DNA of 64,000 bases, taken from assembly GCA_943326015.2 (NCBI GenBank), contig CALPRQ020000013.1, positions 1 through 64,000 of the forward strand. Direction: 5' to 3'. The notes beneath the pieces were generated by a model. That model was not told where the DNA came from. It did no database searches and worked only from the letters and a program-made list of their open reading frames with translations. Position numbers and translations under genes: made by a program. The DNA comes from Chitinophaga pinensis (lineage in GTDB: Bacteria > Pseudomonadota > Gammaproteobacteria > Burkholderiales > Burkholderiaceae_C). The first letter of the stretch is position 1; each line of letters opens with the position of its first letter. Below, piece after piece: positions 27,133 through 35,568 of the stretch.

Positions 27133-28310
27133 GCTTGCTGCTGACACTCAACGCTGGCTCGTCCTCGATCAAGTTCGCGCTGTTCGAGCCGCGCCCGCAG
27201 GGCCTGGAACGCCTGGCCGTCGGTCAGGTCGAAGGTCTTGGCGAAGTCGCGCATTTCTGCGCCGTCACGACGGCAGGCGAGCGCCACGACCAGCAGCTCG
27301 ACGGTGATGCCGGCCCGGCCGATCACAGGCAGGCCCTCCAAGGCGTGCTGGACTGGCTGCGCCTGAGCTTTCCGAACCGCGAGGTCGCGGTCGTCAGCCA
27401 TCGCGTGGTGCACGGCGGGGCCGAGCATGTCGAGCCGATCCTGCTCGACGACGAGAATCGCGCCCAGCTGGAGACGCTGATACCGCTGGCGCCGCTGCAC
27501 CAGCCGCACAACCTGGTCGGCATCGATGCGGCGCGCGCGGCCTTTCCGCAGGCGCAGCAGGTGGCCTGCTTCGACACCTCGTTTCACCGCAGCCACCCCT
27601 TCGTGTCCGACACCTTCGCGCTGCCGCGCCAGTACTACGAGCAGGGCATCCGGCGCTACGGCTTCCACGGCCTGTCCTACGAGTTCATCTCGCGCCAGCT
27701 CAAGAGCCGCCACCCCGGCCTGCTGGCGGGCCGGGTCATCGTGGCGCACCTGGGCAACGGGGCTTCGATGTGCGCCATGCGCGGCGGTCGCTCGGTTGCC
27801 TCGACCATGGGCTTCACCGCGCTCGACGGCCTGCCCATGGGCACGCGCTGCGGCCAGATCGACCCCGGGGTGCTGCTCTATCTGGTCAGCGAGCGCGGCA
27901 TGAATGCGCAGTCCCTGACCGATCTGCTCTATCGCAACTCCGGCCTCAAGGGCATGTCGGGCCTGTCCAACGACATGCGGGTGCTGCTGGCCAGCGAGCT
28001 GCCGTCGGCGCGCGAGGCGGTCGACTATTTCGTCGAGCAGTGCCGGCGCGAGCTCGGCGGTCTGGCTGCCAGCCTGGGCGGCCTCGACGCGCTGGTCCTG
28101 ACCGGTGGCATTGGCGAGCATGCGGCCGAGGTGCGCAGCCGCCTGCTGCGCGGCATGGGCTGGCTGGGCATCGATTTCGACGAATCGGCCAACCAGGCCG
28201 GCGCCGAGGAAATCAGCCTGCCGCGCAGTGCCGTGCGGGTGCTGGTGCTCGCCACCGACGAGGAGCGCATGCTGGCCGAGCATGCCGCCGAGCTGACAGC
28301 CATCTCCTGA
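27129..28310 (+). CDS. ackA: Acetate/propionate kinase
   Basis: The 393-residue acetokinase of the ASKHA fold has LTLNAGSSSIKFALF at the N terminus, SHRVVHGG (substrate Arg), the catalytic region ACFDTSFH, the nucleotide loop IVAHLGNGASM and TGGIGEHAAEVRS. It transfers phosphate between acyl phosphate and ADP, making ATP when coupled to the MaoC-Pta protein encoded immediately upstream (4-bp overlap). In reverse it could load acyl phosphate, which can phosphorylate response regulators; this is inference. Length is normal for AckA. DUF3141 follows after 36 bp. Confidence 0.96.
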   Translation: MSLLLTLNAGSSSIKFALFEPRPQGLERLAVGQVEGLGEVAHFCAVTTAGERHDQQLDGDAGPADHRQALQGVLDWLRLSFPNREVAVVSHRVVHGGAEHVEPILLDDENRAQLETLIPLAPLHQPHNLVGIDAARAAFPQAQQVACFDTSFHRSHPFVSDTFALPRQYYEQGIRRYGFHGLSYEFISRQLKSRHPGLLAGRVIVAHLGNGASMCAMRGGRSVASTMGFTALDGLPMGTRCGQIDPGVLLYLVSERGMNAQSLTDLLYRNSGLKGMSGLSNDMRVLLASELPSAREAVDYFVEQCRRELGGLAASLGGLDALVLTGGIGEHAAEVRSRLLRGMGWLGIDFDESANQAGAEEISLPRSAVRVLVLATDEERMLAEHAAELTAIS

Positions 28311-28346
28311 ATCCCTTTCGCTTCCCTTTCACGAGCCCAGATTTCA

Positions 28347-30725
28347 ATGCAATCCCATTACAGCCCAGCCAACCTGCCGACCCGTCTGGCACAGGAGCGA
28401 GCCGAACAGGCGGCTCAGATCCAGCGCCTGTTGAGTTGCAGCGCGACCCACGCGCAAAAGATCTTCCAGAACCATGCCGAGCGCTCGCTCGAACTCTGGC
28501 GCTCTGGCATCAAGACCCAGCAGGGCCTGCTCCAGAGCGCGCAGGCGTCCAGCCTGGTCGCCGACACCACGCAATATCTGATCGATGCGGCCCAGCGCAC
28601 CGCGCTGACCACCGACGTGCTGCGCGAGCGCGCCAACAACGACAAGCTGCATGAAGAGGCCGGCACGCCCCCGGTGCTCGACTACGACTACGAGGTGGTG
28701 CTCGATGCGCGCCAGTTCGCACGCCCTGCCAACTACCAGCTGCTCAAGATCCTGCGTCCTGACGGTGGCGAGACGCTGGACTGGAAGCGCCCCTTCATGA
28801 TCATCGACCCGCGCGCCGGTCACGGTGCCGGCATCGGTGGCTTCAAGCCCGACAGCCAGGTCGGCGTCGCGCTGCGCGACGGCCATCCGGTCTATTTCGT
28901 CGTCTTCCGCCAGCATCCCGAACCGGACCAGACGCTGGCCGACGTGATGCGCGCCGAGGCCGAGTTCGTGCGCGAGATCGCGCGCCGCCACCCGCAAGCG
29001 CCCAAGCCGGTCGTGTTCGGCAACTGCCAGGGTGGCTGGGCCACGCTGGTGCTGGCCGCGGCCAACCCAGACATCACGGGTCCGCTGGTCATCAACGGCT
29101 CGCCGGTCTCGACCTGGTCGGGCGAGGTCGGCGCCAACCCGATGCGCTACAGCGGCGGCCTGATGGGCGGCATCGCGCCGGCGCTGCTGTCGATGGACCT
29201 GGCCAACGGCGAATTCGATGGCGCCCACCTGGTCAGCAACTTCGAGCAGCTCAACCCGAGCCGCAATTACTTCGGCAAGTACTACGACCTCTACGCCAAC
29301 GTCGACCGCTCGCGCCAGAGCTTCCTCGAGTTCGAGCGCTGGTGGGGCGGCTTCCACTTCCTCAACGAATCCGAGATGCGCTGGATCGTCGAGCAGATCT
29401 TCATCGGCAACAAGCTCTCGCGTGGCGAGGCCGAACTCGAACCCGGCCGTCACCTCGACCTCAAGTTCATCCGCTCGCCCATCGTCGTGTTCGCCAGCAA
29501 GGGCGACAACATCACGCCGCCGCAGCAGGCGCTGAACTGGATCGTCGACACCTATTCCGACGAGAACGAGATCCGCATCCGCGGCCAGCGCATCGTCTAC
29601 ATGGTGCACGAGAAGGTCGGCCATCTCGGCATCTTCGTTTCGTCCTCGATCGCGCGCAAGGAGCACGCCGAGGTCGCCTCGACGCTCAAGACCCTGGAGT
29701 CGCTGGCGCCCGGCCTGTACGAGATGAAGATCGACCACAGCGAAGGCGAGGGCGTCGACGAGCGCTTCGTCGTCAGCTTCCACGAGCGCAAGATGAGCGA
29801 CATCCTGCAGGTGGTGCCCAATGACCGCGAGCTCGAGCGCGGCTTCGGTGCCGTGGCCCGCCTGTCGCGCCTGGGCGCCGACCTCTACGAGATGACGGCC
29901 CGGCCCCTGGTCCAGGCCCTGGTGACCCCGCAATCGGCCGAGCTGCTGCGCGATTCGCATTCCAGCCGCGTCAGCCGCCGCATCTTCTCGGACGAGAATC
30001 CGATCATGACCTGGGTCGGTGCACTGGCCGGTCAGGTCCGCGAGCAGCGCCAGCCGGTGGCCGCCGACAACCCCTGGCTGGTCTGGGAAAAGACCCTGGC
30101 CGCCAGTATCACGCAGGGCATGGACCTGTACCGCGACCTGCGCGACAGCGCCTACGAGATGAGCTTCCTGTCCCTCTACGGCTCGCCCTGGATGAACTGG
30201 TTCGGCCAGCCGATGGCGCGCGAGCGTGCCCGCAAGACGCCCGAGGAACTGCGCCTGCTGCCGACGGTGCAGGCCACGCTGTCGACCATGGACGATGGCG
30301 GCTACGAAGCCGCCGTGATCCGCATGCTGGTGCTGCTGGCCGACAGCCGTGGCTCGGTGCGCCGCGACCGCCTCGAACGCTCGGCCCAGGTGCTGACCAC
30401 CGAGCCGCCGTTCGCGCAGCTCAGCGCATCGCATCGCGCCACGCTGATCCACGAGCAGTCCGTCATCATCGAGTTCGAGCCCGAGCAGGCCTTGCGCAGC
30501 CTGACGCGCCTGCTGCCGCTGCCCGAGCAGCGCCGCCAGGCGATCGATATCGTGCACTTCATCGTCGGTGACCGCAACGACATGGAGCCGCAATCGCTGC
30601 ACATGCTCGAAGCGATGGAGCAGCTGCTGGGCCAGCCGGCCATGCCCGTGATCGAGCCCGAAGCCACCACCGCCACCAAACCCGCACGCAAGGCGGCGCT
30701 CAGTCAGCCGAAGGAGTCCGCATGA
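28347..30725 (+). CDS. DUF3141 protein, PHA-synthase-like alpha/beta hydrolase
   Basis: A 792-residue protein recognised as the DUF3141 type. The centre (about 95-440) is an alpha/beta-hydrolase resembling poly(3-hydroxyalkanoate) synthase. The nucleophile elbow is GN-C227-QGGW, with Cys in place of Ser as in PhaC (GxCxGG). A nearby PFMIIDPRAGHGAGIGGFKP resembles the region before the elbow, and a late Asp is in FASKGDNITPPQQAL and a His in VGHLGIF. The N-terminal 90 residues are helical and the C-terminal 300 residues contain no motif that I recognise. Enzymatic activity is not established. Context with Pta, AckA, a CoA transferase and FabI points to acyl-CoA or hydroxyacyl metabolism. Its stop overlaps the next start (ATGA). 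Confidence 0.8.
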   Translation: MQSHYSPANLPTRLAQERAEQAAQIQRLLSCSATHAQKIFQNHAERSLELWRSGIKTQQGLLQSAQASSLVADTTQYLIDAAQRTALTTDVLRERANNDKLHEEAGTPPVLDYDYEVVLDARQFARPANYQLLKILRPDGGETLDWKRPFMIIDPRAGHGAGIGGFKPDSQVGVALRDGHPVYFVVFRQHPEPDQTLADVMRAEAEFVREIARRHPQAPKPVVFGNCQGGWATLVLAAANPDITGPLVINGSPVSTWSGEVGANPMRYSGGLMGGIAPALLSMDLANGEFDGAHLVSNFEQLNPSRNYFGKYYDLYANVDRSRQSFLEFERWWGGFHFLNESEMRWIVEQIFIGNKLSRGEAELEPGRHLDLKFIRSPIVVFASKGDNITPPQQALNWIVDTYSDENEIRIRGQRIVYMVHEKVGHLGIFVSSSIARKEHAEVASTLKTLESLAPGLYEMKIDHSEGEGVDERFVVSFHERKMSDILQVVPNDRELERGFGAVARLSRLGADLYEMTARPLVQALVTPQSAELLRDSHSSRVSRRIFSDENPIMTWVGALAGQVREQRQPVAADNPWLVWEKTLAASITQGMDLYRDLRDSAYEMSFLSLYGSPWMNWFGQPMARERARKTPEELRLLPTVQATLSTMDDGGYEAAVIRMLVLLADSRGSVRRDRLERSAQVLTTEPPFAQLSASHRATLIHEQSVIIEFEPEQALRSLTRLLPLPEQRRQAIDIVHFIVGDRNDMEPQSLHMLEAMEQLLGQPAMPVIEPEATTATKPARKAALSQPKESA

Positions 30726-32641
30726 AGTCGAAAATCGTTACCCCGCAACAGGCCATCGAGCTGATCCACGAGGGCGACACCCTGGTCTGCTCGGGCTTTG
30801 GCGTCGTCGGCGTGCCCGATGAACTGCTGCTCGCCTTGCAGCAGCGCTTCGAGTCGACCCAGTCGCCGCGCGACCTGACCCTGATCTTCGGCGGCGGCCC
30901 CGGTGACGGCAAGGAGCAGGGCATCAACCGCATCGCGCTCGACGGCCTGATCAAGCGCGCCATCGGCGGCCACTGGGGCCTGGTGCCCAAGCTTGGCGCG
31001 ATGGCGACCGAGAACCGGATCGAGGCCTGGAACCTGCCGCTGGGCGTGATCTCGCACCTGTACCGCGACATCGCCGCTGGCCTGCCCGGCAACCTCTCGC
31101 GCGTCGGCCTGGGCACCTTCGTCGACCCGCGGCTGCAGGGCGGCAAGGTCAACGCCCGCACCACCGAGGAGCTCGTCAGCCTGATCGAGCTGGCTGGCCA
31201 GGAGCTGCTGTTCTACCAGGTGCCCAAGCCGCAGGTGGCCTTCATCCGGGCCTCGATCGCCGACCCGGACGGCAACCTCTCGATCGAGCGCGAGGCGCTG
31301 ACCCAGGACACGCTGGCGATCGCGACGGCGGTCAAGAACGCCGGCGGCATCGTGATCGCCCAGGTCGAATACCTGTGCGAGAGCGGCAGCCTGCCGGCAC
31401 GCCAGGTCAAGGTGCCGGGCATCCTGGTCGATTGCGTGGTGCAGGCCCGCCCTGAGTACCACATGCAGACCTACGGCACGGCCTACCACCCGGCCTTGTC
31501 GGGCCAGATGCGGGTGCCGCTCGATGCGCTGCCGCCCATGCCCTTCAACGAGCGCAAGATCATCGCGCGCCGTGCCGCCTTCGAGCTGATGCCCAACGCG
31601 GTCGTCAACCTCGGCATCGGCATGCCCGAGGGCGTGGCCGACATCGCCAACGAGGAACGCCTGCTGTCCTACATGACGCTGACCGCCGAGCCCGGCGTGG
31701 TCGGCGGCGTGCCCGGAAGCGGCCTGAACTTCGGCAGCTCGACCAACGCGACCGCCCAGCTGGACATGAACCAGCAGTTCGACTTCTATGACGGCGGCGG
31801 CCTTGATCTGGCCGTGCTCGGACTGGCCGAATGCGATGCGCGCGGCAACATCAACGTCAGCCGCTTCGGCCCCAAGCTGGCGGGCGCTGGCGGCTTCATC
31901 AACATCACGCAGAACAGCCGCACCGTGGTGTTCATCGGCACCTTCAGCGCCGGCGGCCTGAAGGTGGCGGTGGAGCAGGGCGAGCTGCGTATCCTGCAAG
32001 AAGGCAAGCACCGAAAGTTCGTCGAGGCGATCGAGCAGGTCACCTTCAGCGGCGAATACGCGGCGCGCCTGGGCAAGAAGGTGCTCTACGTGACCGAGCG
32101 CTGCGTCTTCGCGCTCACGCCCGAGGGGCTGGAGCTGACCGAGGTCGCGCCCGGCATCGATGTCGAGCGCGACATCCTGGCGCACATGGCCTTCCGCCCC
32201 ATCGTCAGGCAGCCGGTGCTGATGGATGCGCGCATCTTCCGCCCCGAGCCGATGGGCCTGAAGGACAGCCTGCTGGCCATCACGCTGCTCGAGCGCATCA
32301 GCTGGCAGCCCGAGCGCAACCGCCTGTTCCTGAACTTCCAGGGCCTCAAGCTGCTCAGTCCGAAGGATGCGCAGGACGTGCAGGCCGCCGTCGAGCGCCA
32401 GTGCCAGGCCGTCGGCCACCGGGTCGATGTCGTCGTCAACTACGACGGCTTCGAGATCCTGGAGCCCGCGCTCGACGCCTATGCCCAGGTGGTCGAGCGC
32501 ATGGTCGAGCGCTATTACGGCCAGGTCACCCGCTACAGCACCAGCGCCTTCCTGCGCGACAAGCTCGGCGCCGCGATCCGCGAGCGTGGCCTGGCGCCAC
32601 ATATCTACGAAACCCGTGCCGAGGCCGAGTCGGCCCTCTGA
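30722..32641 (+). CDS. Family I CoA transferase, fused alpha and beta subunits
   Basis: The 639-residue protein joins the two halves of an acetoacetate/propionate-type CoA transferase. The alpha half has VCSGFGVVGVPDELLLAL and IFGGGPGDGKEQG. The beta half has NLGIGMPEGVADIANEE and the catalytic segment MTLTAE323-PGVVGGVPGSG, with E323 as the likely thioester-forming glutamate. It probably moves CoA between acetate and another short acyl-CoA, comparable to propionate CoA transferase. The C-terminal 120 residues extend beyond the classical fold. Placement between DUF3141 and a FabI-like gene, with 4-bp overlap upstream, suggests one pathway that balances acyl-CoA and acetate. The substrate is not determined. 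Confidence 0.9.
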   Translation: MKSKIVTPQQAIELIHEGDTLVCSGFGVVGVPDELLLALQQRFESTQSPRDLTLIFGGGPGDGKEQGINRIALDGLIKRAIGGHWGLVPKLGAMATENRIEAWNLPLGVISHLYRDIAAGLPGNLSRVGLGTFVDPRLQGGKVNARTTEELVSLIELAGQELLFYQVPKPQVAFIRASIADPDGNLSIEREALTQDTLAIATAVKNAGGIVIAQVEYLCESGSLPARQVKVPGILVDCVVQARPEYHMQTYGTAYHPALSGQMRVPLDALPPMPFNERKIIARRAAFELMPNAVVNLGIGMPEGVADIANEERLLSYMTLTAEPGVVGGVPGSGLNFGSSTNATAQLDMNQQFDFYDGGGLDLAVLGLAECDARGNINVSRFGPKLAGAGGFINITQNSRTVVFIGTFSAGGLKVAVEQGELRILQEGKHRKFVEAIEQVTFSGEYAARLGKKVLYVTERCVFALTPEGLELTEVAPGIDVERDILAHMAFRPIVRQPVLMDARIFRPEPMGLKDSLLAITLLERISWQPERNRLFLNFQGLKLLSPKDAQDVQAAVERQCQAVGHRVDVVVNYDGFEILEPALDAYAQVVERMVERYYGQVTRYSTSAFLRDKLGAAIRERGLAPHIYETRAEAESAL

Positions 32642-32672
32642 ATCGCATCCCTCATCTTCCAAGGAACCGCAT

Positions 32673-33500
32673 ATGTTCAAAGATCCGAATTCGCACGACC
32701 CCCTGCCCAAGGTCTGGGACGAAAATGCCCGCATCGGCGACATGCTCAAGGGCAAGCGCGGCCTGGTGGTCGGCGTGGCCAACGGCGACAGCATCGCCTT
32801 CGGCTGCGCGGCCAAGCTGCGCGCCTTCGGCGCCGAGATCGCGCTGACCTACCTCAACGACAAGGCCAAGACCTATGTCGAACCGCTGGCCAAGCAGATC
32901 GACGCCGACTTGCTGCTGCCGCTCGACGTCATGCAGCCCGGGCAGATGCAGGCGGTGTTCGAACGCATCGAGAGCGAATGGGGCAAGCTCGACTTCGTGA
33001 TCCACTCGATTGCCTTCGCTCCGCGCGATGACCTGCACGGCCGCATCACCGACTGCTCGCAGGCCGGTTTCCTGCAGGCGATGCAGGTTTCCTGCCACAG
33101 CTTCATCGAGATGGCCCATTACGCCGAGAAGCTGCTGAACCCGGGTGGCGCGCTGATCACGATGAGCTACCACGGCGCCGACAAGGTGATCGACCATTAC
33201 AACCTGATGGGGCCGGTCAAGGCCGCGCTCGAGTCCTCGGTGCGCTACCTGGCCAACGAGCTCGGCGAGCGCGACATCCGCGTCTTCGCGGTCTCGCCCG
33301 GTCCGCTGCGCACCCGCGCCGCTTCCGGCATCGCCCATTTCGACGAGCTCATCGACCGGGCCGTGACCCGTTCGCCGGGCCGCCGTCTGGTCGATATCGC
33401 CGAAGTCGGCCGCGTAGTGGCCTTCCTGGTCAGCGGCGCGACCTCAGGCATGACGGGCGACGTGATCTACGTCGACGCCGGTCTGCACATCATGGGCTGA
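32673..33500 (+). CDS. FabI-like enoyl reductase (short-chain dehydrogenase)
   Basis: The 275-residue SDR protein of FabI type has the modified glycine-rich motif GVANGDSIAFGCAAKLRAFG, TYLNDKAK, HSIAFAPRDDL, and the catalytic residues Y166 in MSYHGAD and Y176-x6-K183 in HYNLMGPVKA. It ends with GMTGDVIYVDAGLHIMG. It would reduce an enoyl-ACP or enoyl-CoA with NAD(P)H. The sequence around the cofactor loop (NGDSIAFG) deviates from the housekeeping FabI pattern (SK.SIAYG or NKRSIA.G), and the gene lies in an acyl-CoA operon, so it may be a specialised paralogue. The ATG at 32673 has AAGGAA at 32661-32666. An unknown gene follows, overlapping in TGATG. Confidence 0.87.
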   Translation: MFKDPNSHDPLPKVWDENARIGDMLKGKRGLVVGVANGDSIAFGCAAKLRAFGAEIALTYLNDKAKTYVEPLAKQIDADLLLPLDVMQPGQMQAVFERIESEWGKLDFVIHSIAFAPRDDLHGRITDCSQAGFLQAMQVSCHSFIEMAHYAEKLLNPGGALITMSYHGADKVIDHYNLMGPVKAALESSVRYLANELGERDIRVFAVSPGPLRTRAASGIAHFDELIDRAVTRSPGRRLVDIAEVGRVVAFLVSGATSGMTGDVIYVDAGLHIMG

Positions 33501-33925
33501 TGCAGTCGGTCGAGCCTGTGCTGAACTCGGCCAACATGGACTCGTTTGATCCCTCCCGACGCTTCGAACAGATGCTGGGAGAGCTCAGTGCGCGCATCGC
33601 CAGGCTTGCCATTTCGCTGGATGCGCCGATAGCGACCGCTGCCGACCGGCAGCGGATCCTCGACCGGCAGGGGCCGCATTTCAGTCCGCACGGCAGGCCT
33701 GACGGGGTGGCGCCTGCCTCGGGGCCGGAGCAGCGCCTGCAGCGCAGCTGGGAGGAGCTGCGCGGGCTGATCATCCTGCGCTACGAAGTCCTCATCCACG
33801 CCGCCAGCGAGCTGGGCCCGCAACGGACCAGCCAGCTGATCCTGAAGGTCACGATCGAGCTCGAACTCGATGGCTTCAGGCGCGCGGTGGATGGCTTCGA
33901 TCTGCTGTCCCCACGGGACGCTTGA
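33500..33925 (+). CDS. Unknown 141-residue protein, last gene of the acyl operon
   Basis: Not recognised. The start ATG at 33500 overlaps the upstream stop in the string TGATG, implying translational coupling; an internal ATG at 33536 is an alternative. The protein is hydrophilic and probably mostly helical. An N-terminal helix (RRFEQMLGELSARIARLAIS) is followed by a Gly/Pro-rich middle near residues 55-80 and a conserved-looking C-terminal part (QRSWEELRGLIILRYEVL, then TIELELDGFRRAVDGF). There is no signal peptide, membrane segment or Cys. Its position suggests that it assists the enzymes encoded upstream. The 165 bp after it hold the porin promoter region. Confidence 0.6.
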   Translation: MQSVEPVLNSANMDSFDPSRRFEQMLGELSARIARLAISLDAPIATAADRQRILDRQGPHFSPHGRPDGVAPASGPEQRLQRSWEELRGLIILRYEVLIHAASELGPQRTSQLILKVTIELELDGFRRAVDGFDLLSPRDA

Positions 33926-33979
33926 TCCAGAACTGCTGGAATTCCTGTTGAGTGTTGCATCAGAGCAACAAGTTCCCTG

Positions 33980-34013
33980 CCTTCATGTGGCTGTCACACG
34001 GGAATGGGGTAAT
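33980..34013 (+). promoter_or_regulatory. Candidate Pho box and -10 of the porin gene
   Basis: CCTTCAT (33980-33986, 5/7) and CTGTCAC (33991-33997, full match to CTGTCAY) repeat at 11 bp. GGTAAT (34008-34013, 4/6) begins exactly 10 bp after the second unit. The leader would be about 70 nt. Confidence 0.45.
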
Positions 34014-34090
34014 CCCTAGGTCACCCAAGCGGGTCGACATGATAGGGCCGCCCTGCGGTCAACCCCCATTCAAACGTTGGATCTCCTCAC

Positions 34091-35203
34091 ATGAAAAAGC
34101 ATCTGATCGCCCTGGCCGTGCTGGCCGCTTCCGGCGCCGCCATGGCCCAGTCCTCCGTGACCCTGTACGGCATTGCCGATGCCTTCGTGGGTCAAACCCG
34201 TGACACCATCAACAACGCCGGTGTGGACAACACCAAGCAGCGCCAGACCGTTGTCGGCACCAGCGGCCTGAAGTCCAGCCGTTGGGGTATCAAGGGTTCC
34301 GAGGAACTGGGTGGCGGCCTGAAGGCTGGTTTCGTGCTGGAGTCGGGCTTCAACGTCGATGACGGCAGCGCCAAAACTGTCACCAACGCTGACGGCAGCA
34401 AGTACACCGGTTTCGATCGTGCCGCCAACGTGAGCCTGTCGGGCAACTTCGGTACCGTGGCCCTGGGCCGCATGGCGACTCCGTACGACAGCCTGCGCGC
34501 ATCCACCAACCCGATCGGCGACACCAACATGAGCCCGGTCAACAACGGCGCCGGTGTCTACAAGACTGCCGGTCTGGACTACACCGACAAGGTGAGCAAC
34601 GCGATTGCTTACATGTCGCCTGTTTACAACGGCTTCAGCGGCTCTGCTGCCGTCTCGCTGGGCGAGAACAAGACCGCCACCGTTGACGCTTCCCAGCACA
34701 GTTCGCTGCAAGTCCGTTACGCCAACGGCCCGTTGCTGGTCGGCTACGGCTATCAGAAGGAAGAATCGAACAACGCTAAGTACAACCCGGACTACAGCCT
34801 CCAGAGCGCTGCTACTGGTATCGATTCCAAGACCTTCAACCTGCTGGCTGCTTCCTACGACCTTGGCGTTGCCAAGCTGGTCGGTAACTACCAGTCTGCC
34901 AAGAGCGAAAAGCATGGCAGTGGTAAGGTTGCCGACGAAAAAGGTTACACCTTTGGCATCCAGGCTCCGGTTGCCAGCAATGTCAACGTCTTCTTCGGTT
35001 ATGCCAGCGCCAAGTACGACGATGTGACGGCTGCCAACAAGGACTACAAGTCCAGCGGCTACACACTGGCTGCCAACTACGTGCTGAGCAAGCGTACCGA
35101 CCTGTACGCCGGCTACAAGGTGTTCGACAAGAAAAACGACAACACCGGTGCTGATCTGGGCAAGTCGACCACCCTGGCCGTCGGCGTCCGTCACGCCTTC
35201 TGA
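34091..35203 (+). CDS. Outer-membrane porin, Omp32-like (Gram-negative porin family)
   Basis: The 370-residue precursor has signal peptide MKKHLIALAVLAASGAAMA with probable cleavage before Gln20, then SSVTLYGIADAFVGQ, the standard first strand of beta-proteobacterial porins. SRWGIKGSEELGGGLKAGF and LSGNFGTVALGRM follow, and the protein ends GVRHAF, with the C-terminal Phe needed for outer-membrane assembly. It forms a trimeric 16-stranded channel. Loop residues include many Lys, consistent with the anion selectivity of Omp32. A Pho-box-like promoter upstream suggests induction by phosphate limitation. Codon use looks like that of a highly expressed gene. A strong terminator follows. Confidence 0.95.
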   Translation: MKKHLIALAVLAASGAAMAQSSVTLYGIADAFVGQTRDTINNAGVDNTKQRQTVVGTSGLKSSRWGIKGSEELGGGLKAGFVLESGFNVDDGSAKTVTNADGSKYTGFDRAANVSLSGNFGTVALGRMATPYDSLRASTNPIGDTNMSPVNNGAGVYKTAGLDYTDKVSNAIAYMSPVYNGFSGSAAVSLGENKTATVDASQHSSLQVRYANGPLLVGYGYQKEESNNAKYNPDYSLQSAATGIDSKTFNLLAASYDLGVAKLVGNYQSAKSEKHGSGKVADEKGYTFGIQAPVASNVNVFFGYASAKYDDVTAANKDYKSSGYTLAANYVLSKRTDLYAGYKVFDKKNDNTGADLGKSTTLAVGVRHAF

Positions 35204-35246
35204 TCCCGCTCGGGCAGGCGGGTTCTGCCCGGCTGGTTCACGCGAG

Positions 35247-35270
35247 AGCGCCCTTTGGGGCGCTTTTTTT
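35247..35270 (+). terminator. Rho-independent terminator of the porin gene
   Basis: AGCGCCC (35247-35253), loop TTTG, GGGCGCT (35258-35264) and a run of T to 35270: a perfect 7-bp GC-rich stem with U tract, 44 bp after the stop. Confidence 0.9.
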
Positions 35271-35386
35271 CTGGCTGGTCAGCCACAGGCTGCCATGGCC
35301 TAGGGTTTTTCCCTGCTTACAAGGTTTTTCCTTTTCCGGTATAAACCGTATATATAGTTAAAAATATTTCTGGGGAGCCCTACAGC

Positions 35387-35554
35387 ATGTTCATTATCAG
35401 CCGCGCGTTCAAGGCCCTGTCGCAGTGGTTCGTCACGCTGACCTGTCCCGAGGTGGAAACTGCCTCGCACCGGGTGCGCCACCATCAGATGGGGTCGATG
35501 ACCTCTTCCTTCGTCGACTACGGGCGCTGGCCGGATTCGGCCCGCTGCCGCTAG
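35387..35554 (+). CDS. Small unknown protein (55 residues)
   Basis: ATG 35387 to TAG 35552-35554, with GGGGAG at 35372-35377 as a good ribosome site. AT-rich sequence at 35335-35370 (GTATAAACC and TATATAG) could be its promoter. The predicted peptide begins MFIISRAFKALSQWF, an amphipathic helix, then contains CPEVETASHRVRHHQMGS and ends SARCR. No family is recognised. It lies between the porin terminator and the convergent ppx gene. The reading frame is short enough to arise by chance, but the start signals and the local AT enrichment argue for a real gene. Confidence 0.5.
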   Translation: MFIISRAFKALSQWFVTLTCPEVETASHRVRHHQMGSMTSSFVDYGRWPDSARCR

Positions 35555-35568
35555 GCCGTTCCAGCCTA

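Noticed and set aside
33945-33970. TGTTGC/GCAACA stem after the last gene of the acyl operon as terminator
   Set aside because: Only a 6-bp stem with no T-run.
35340-35360. TATATA-rich patch as a mobile-element end or origin
   Set aside because: No inverted terminal repeats, target duplication or iterons; more simply a promoter region.
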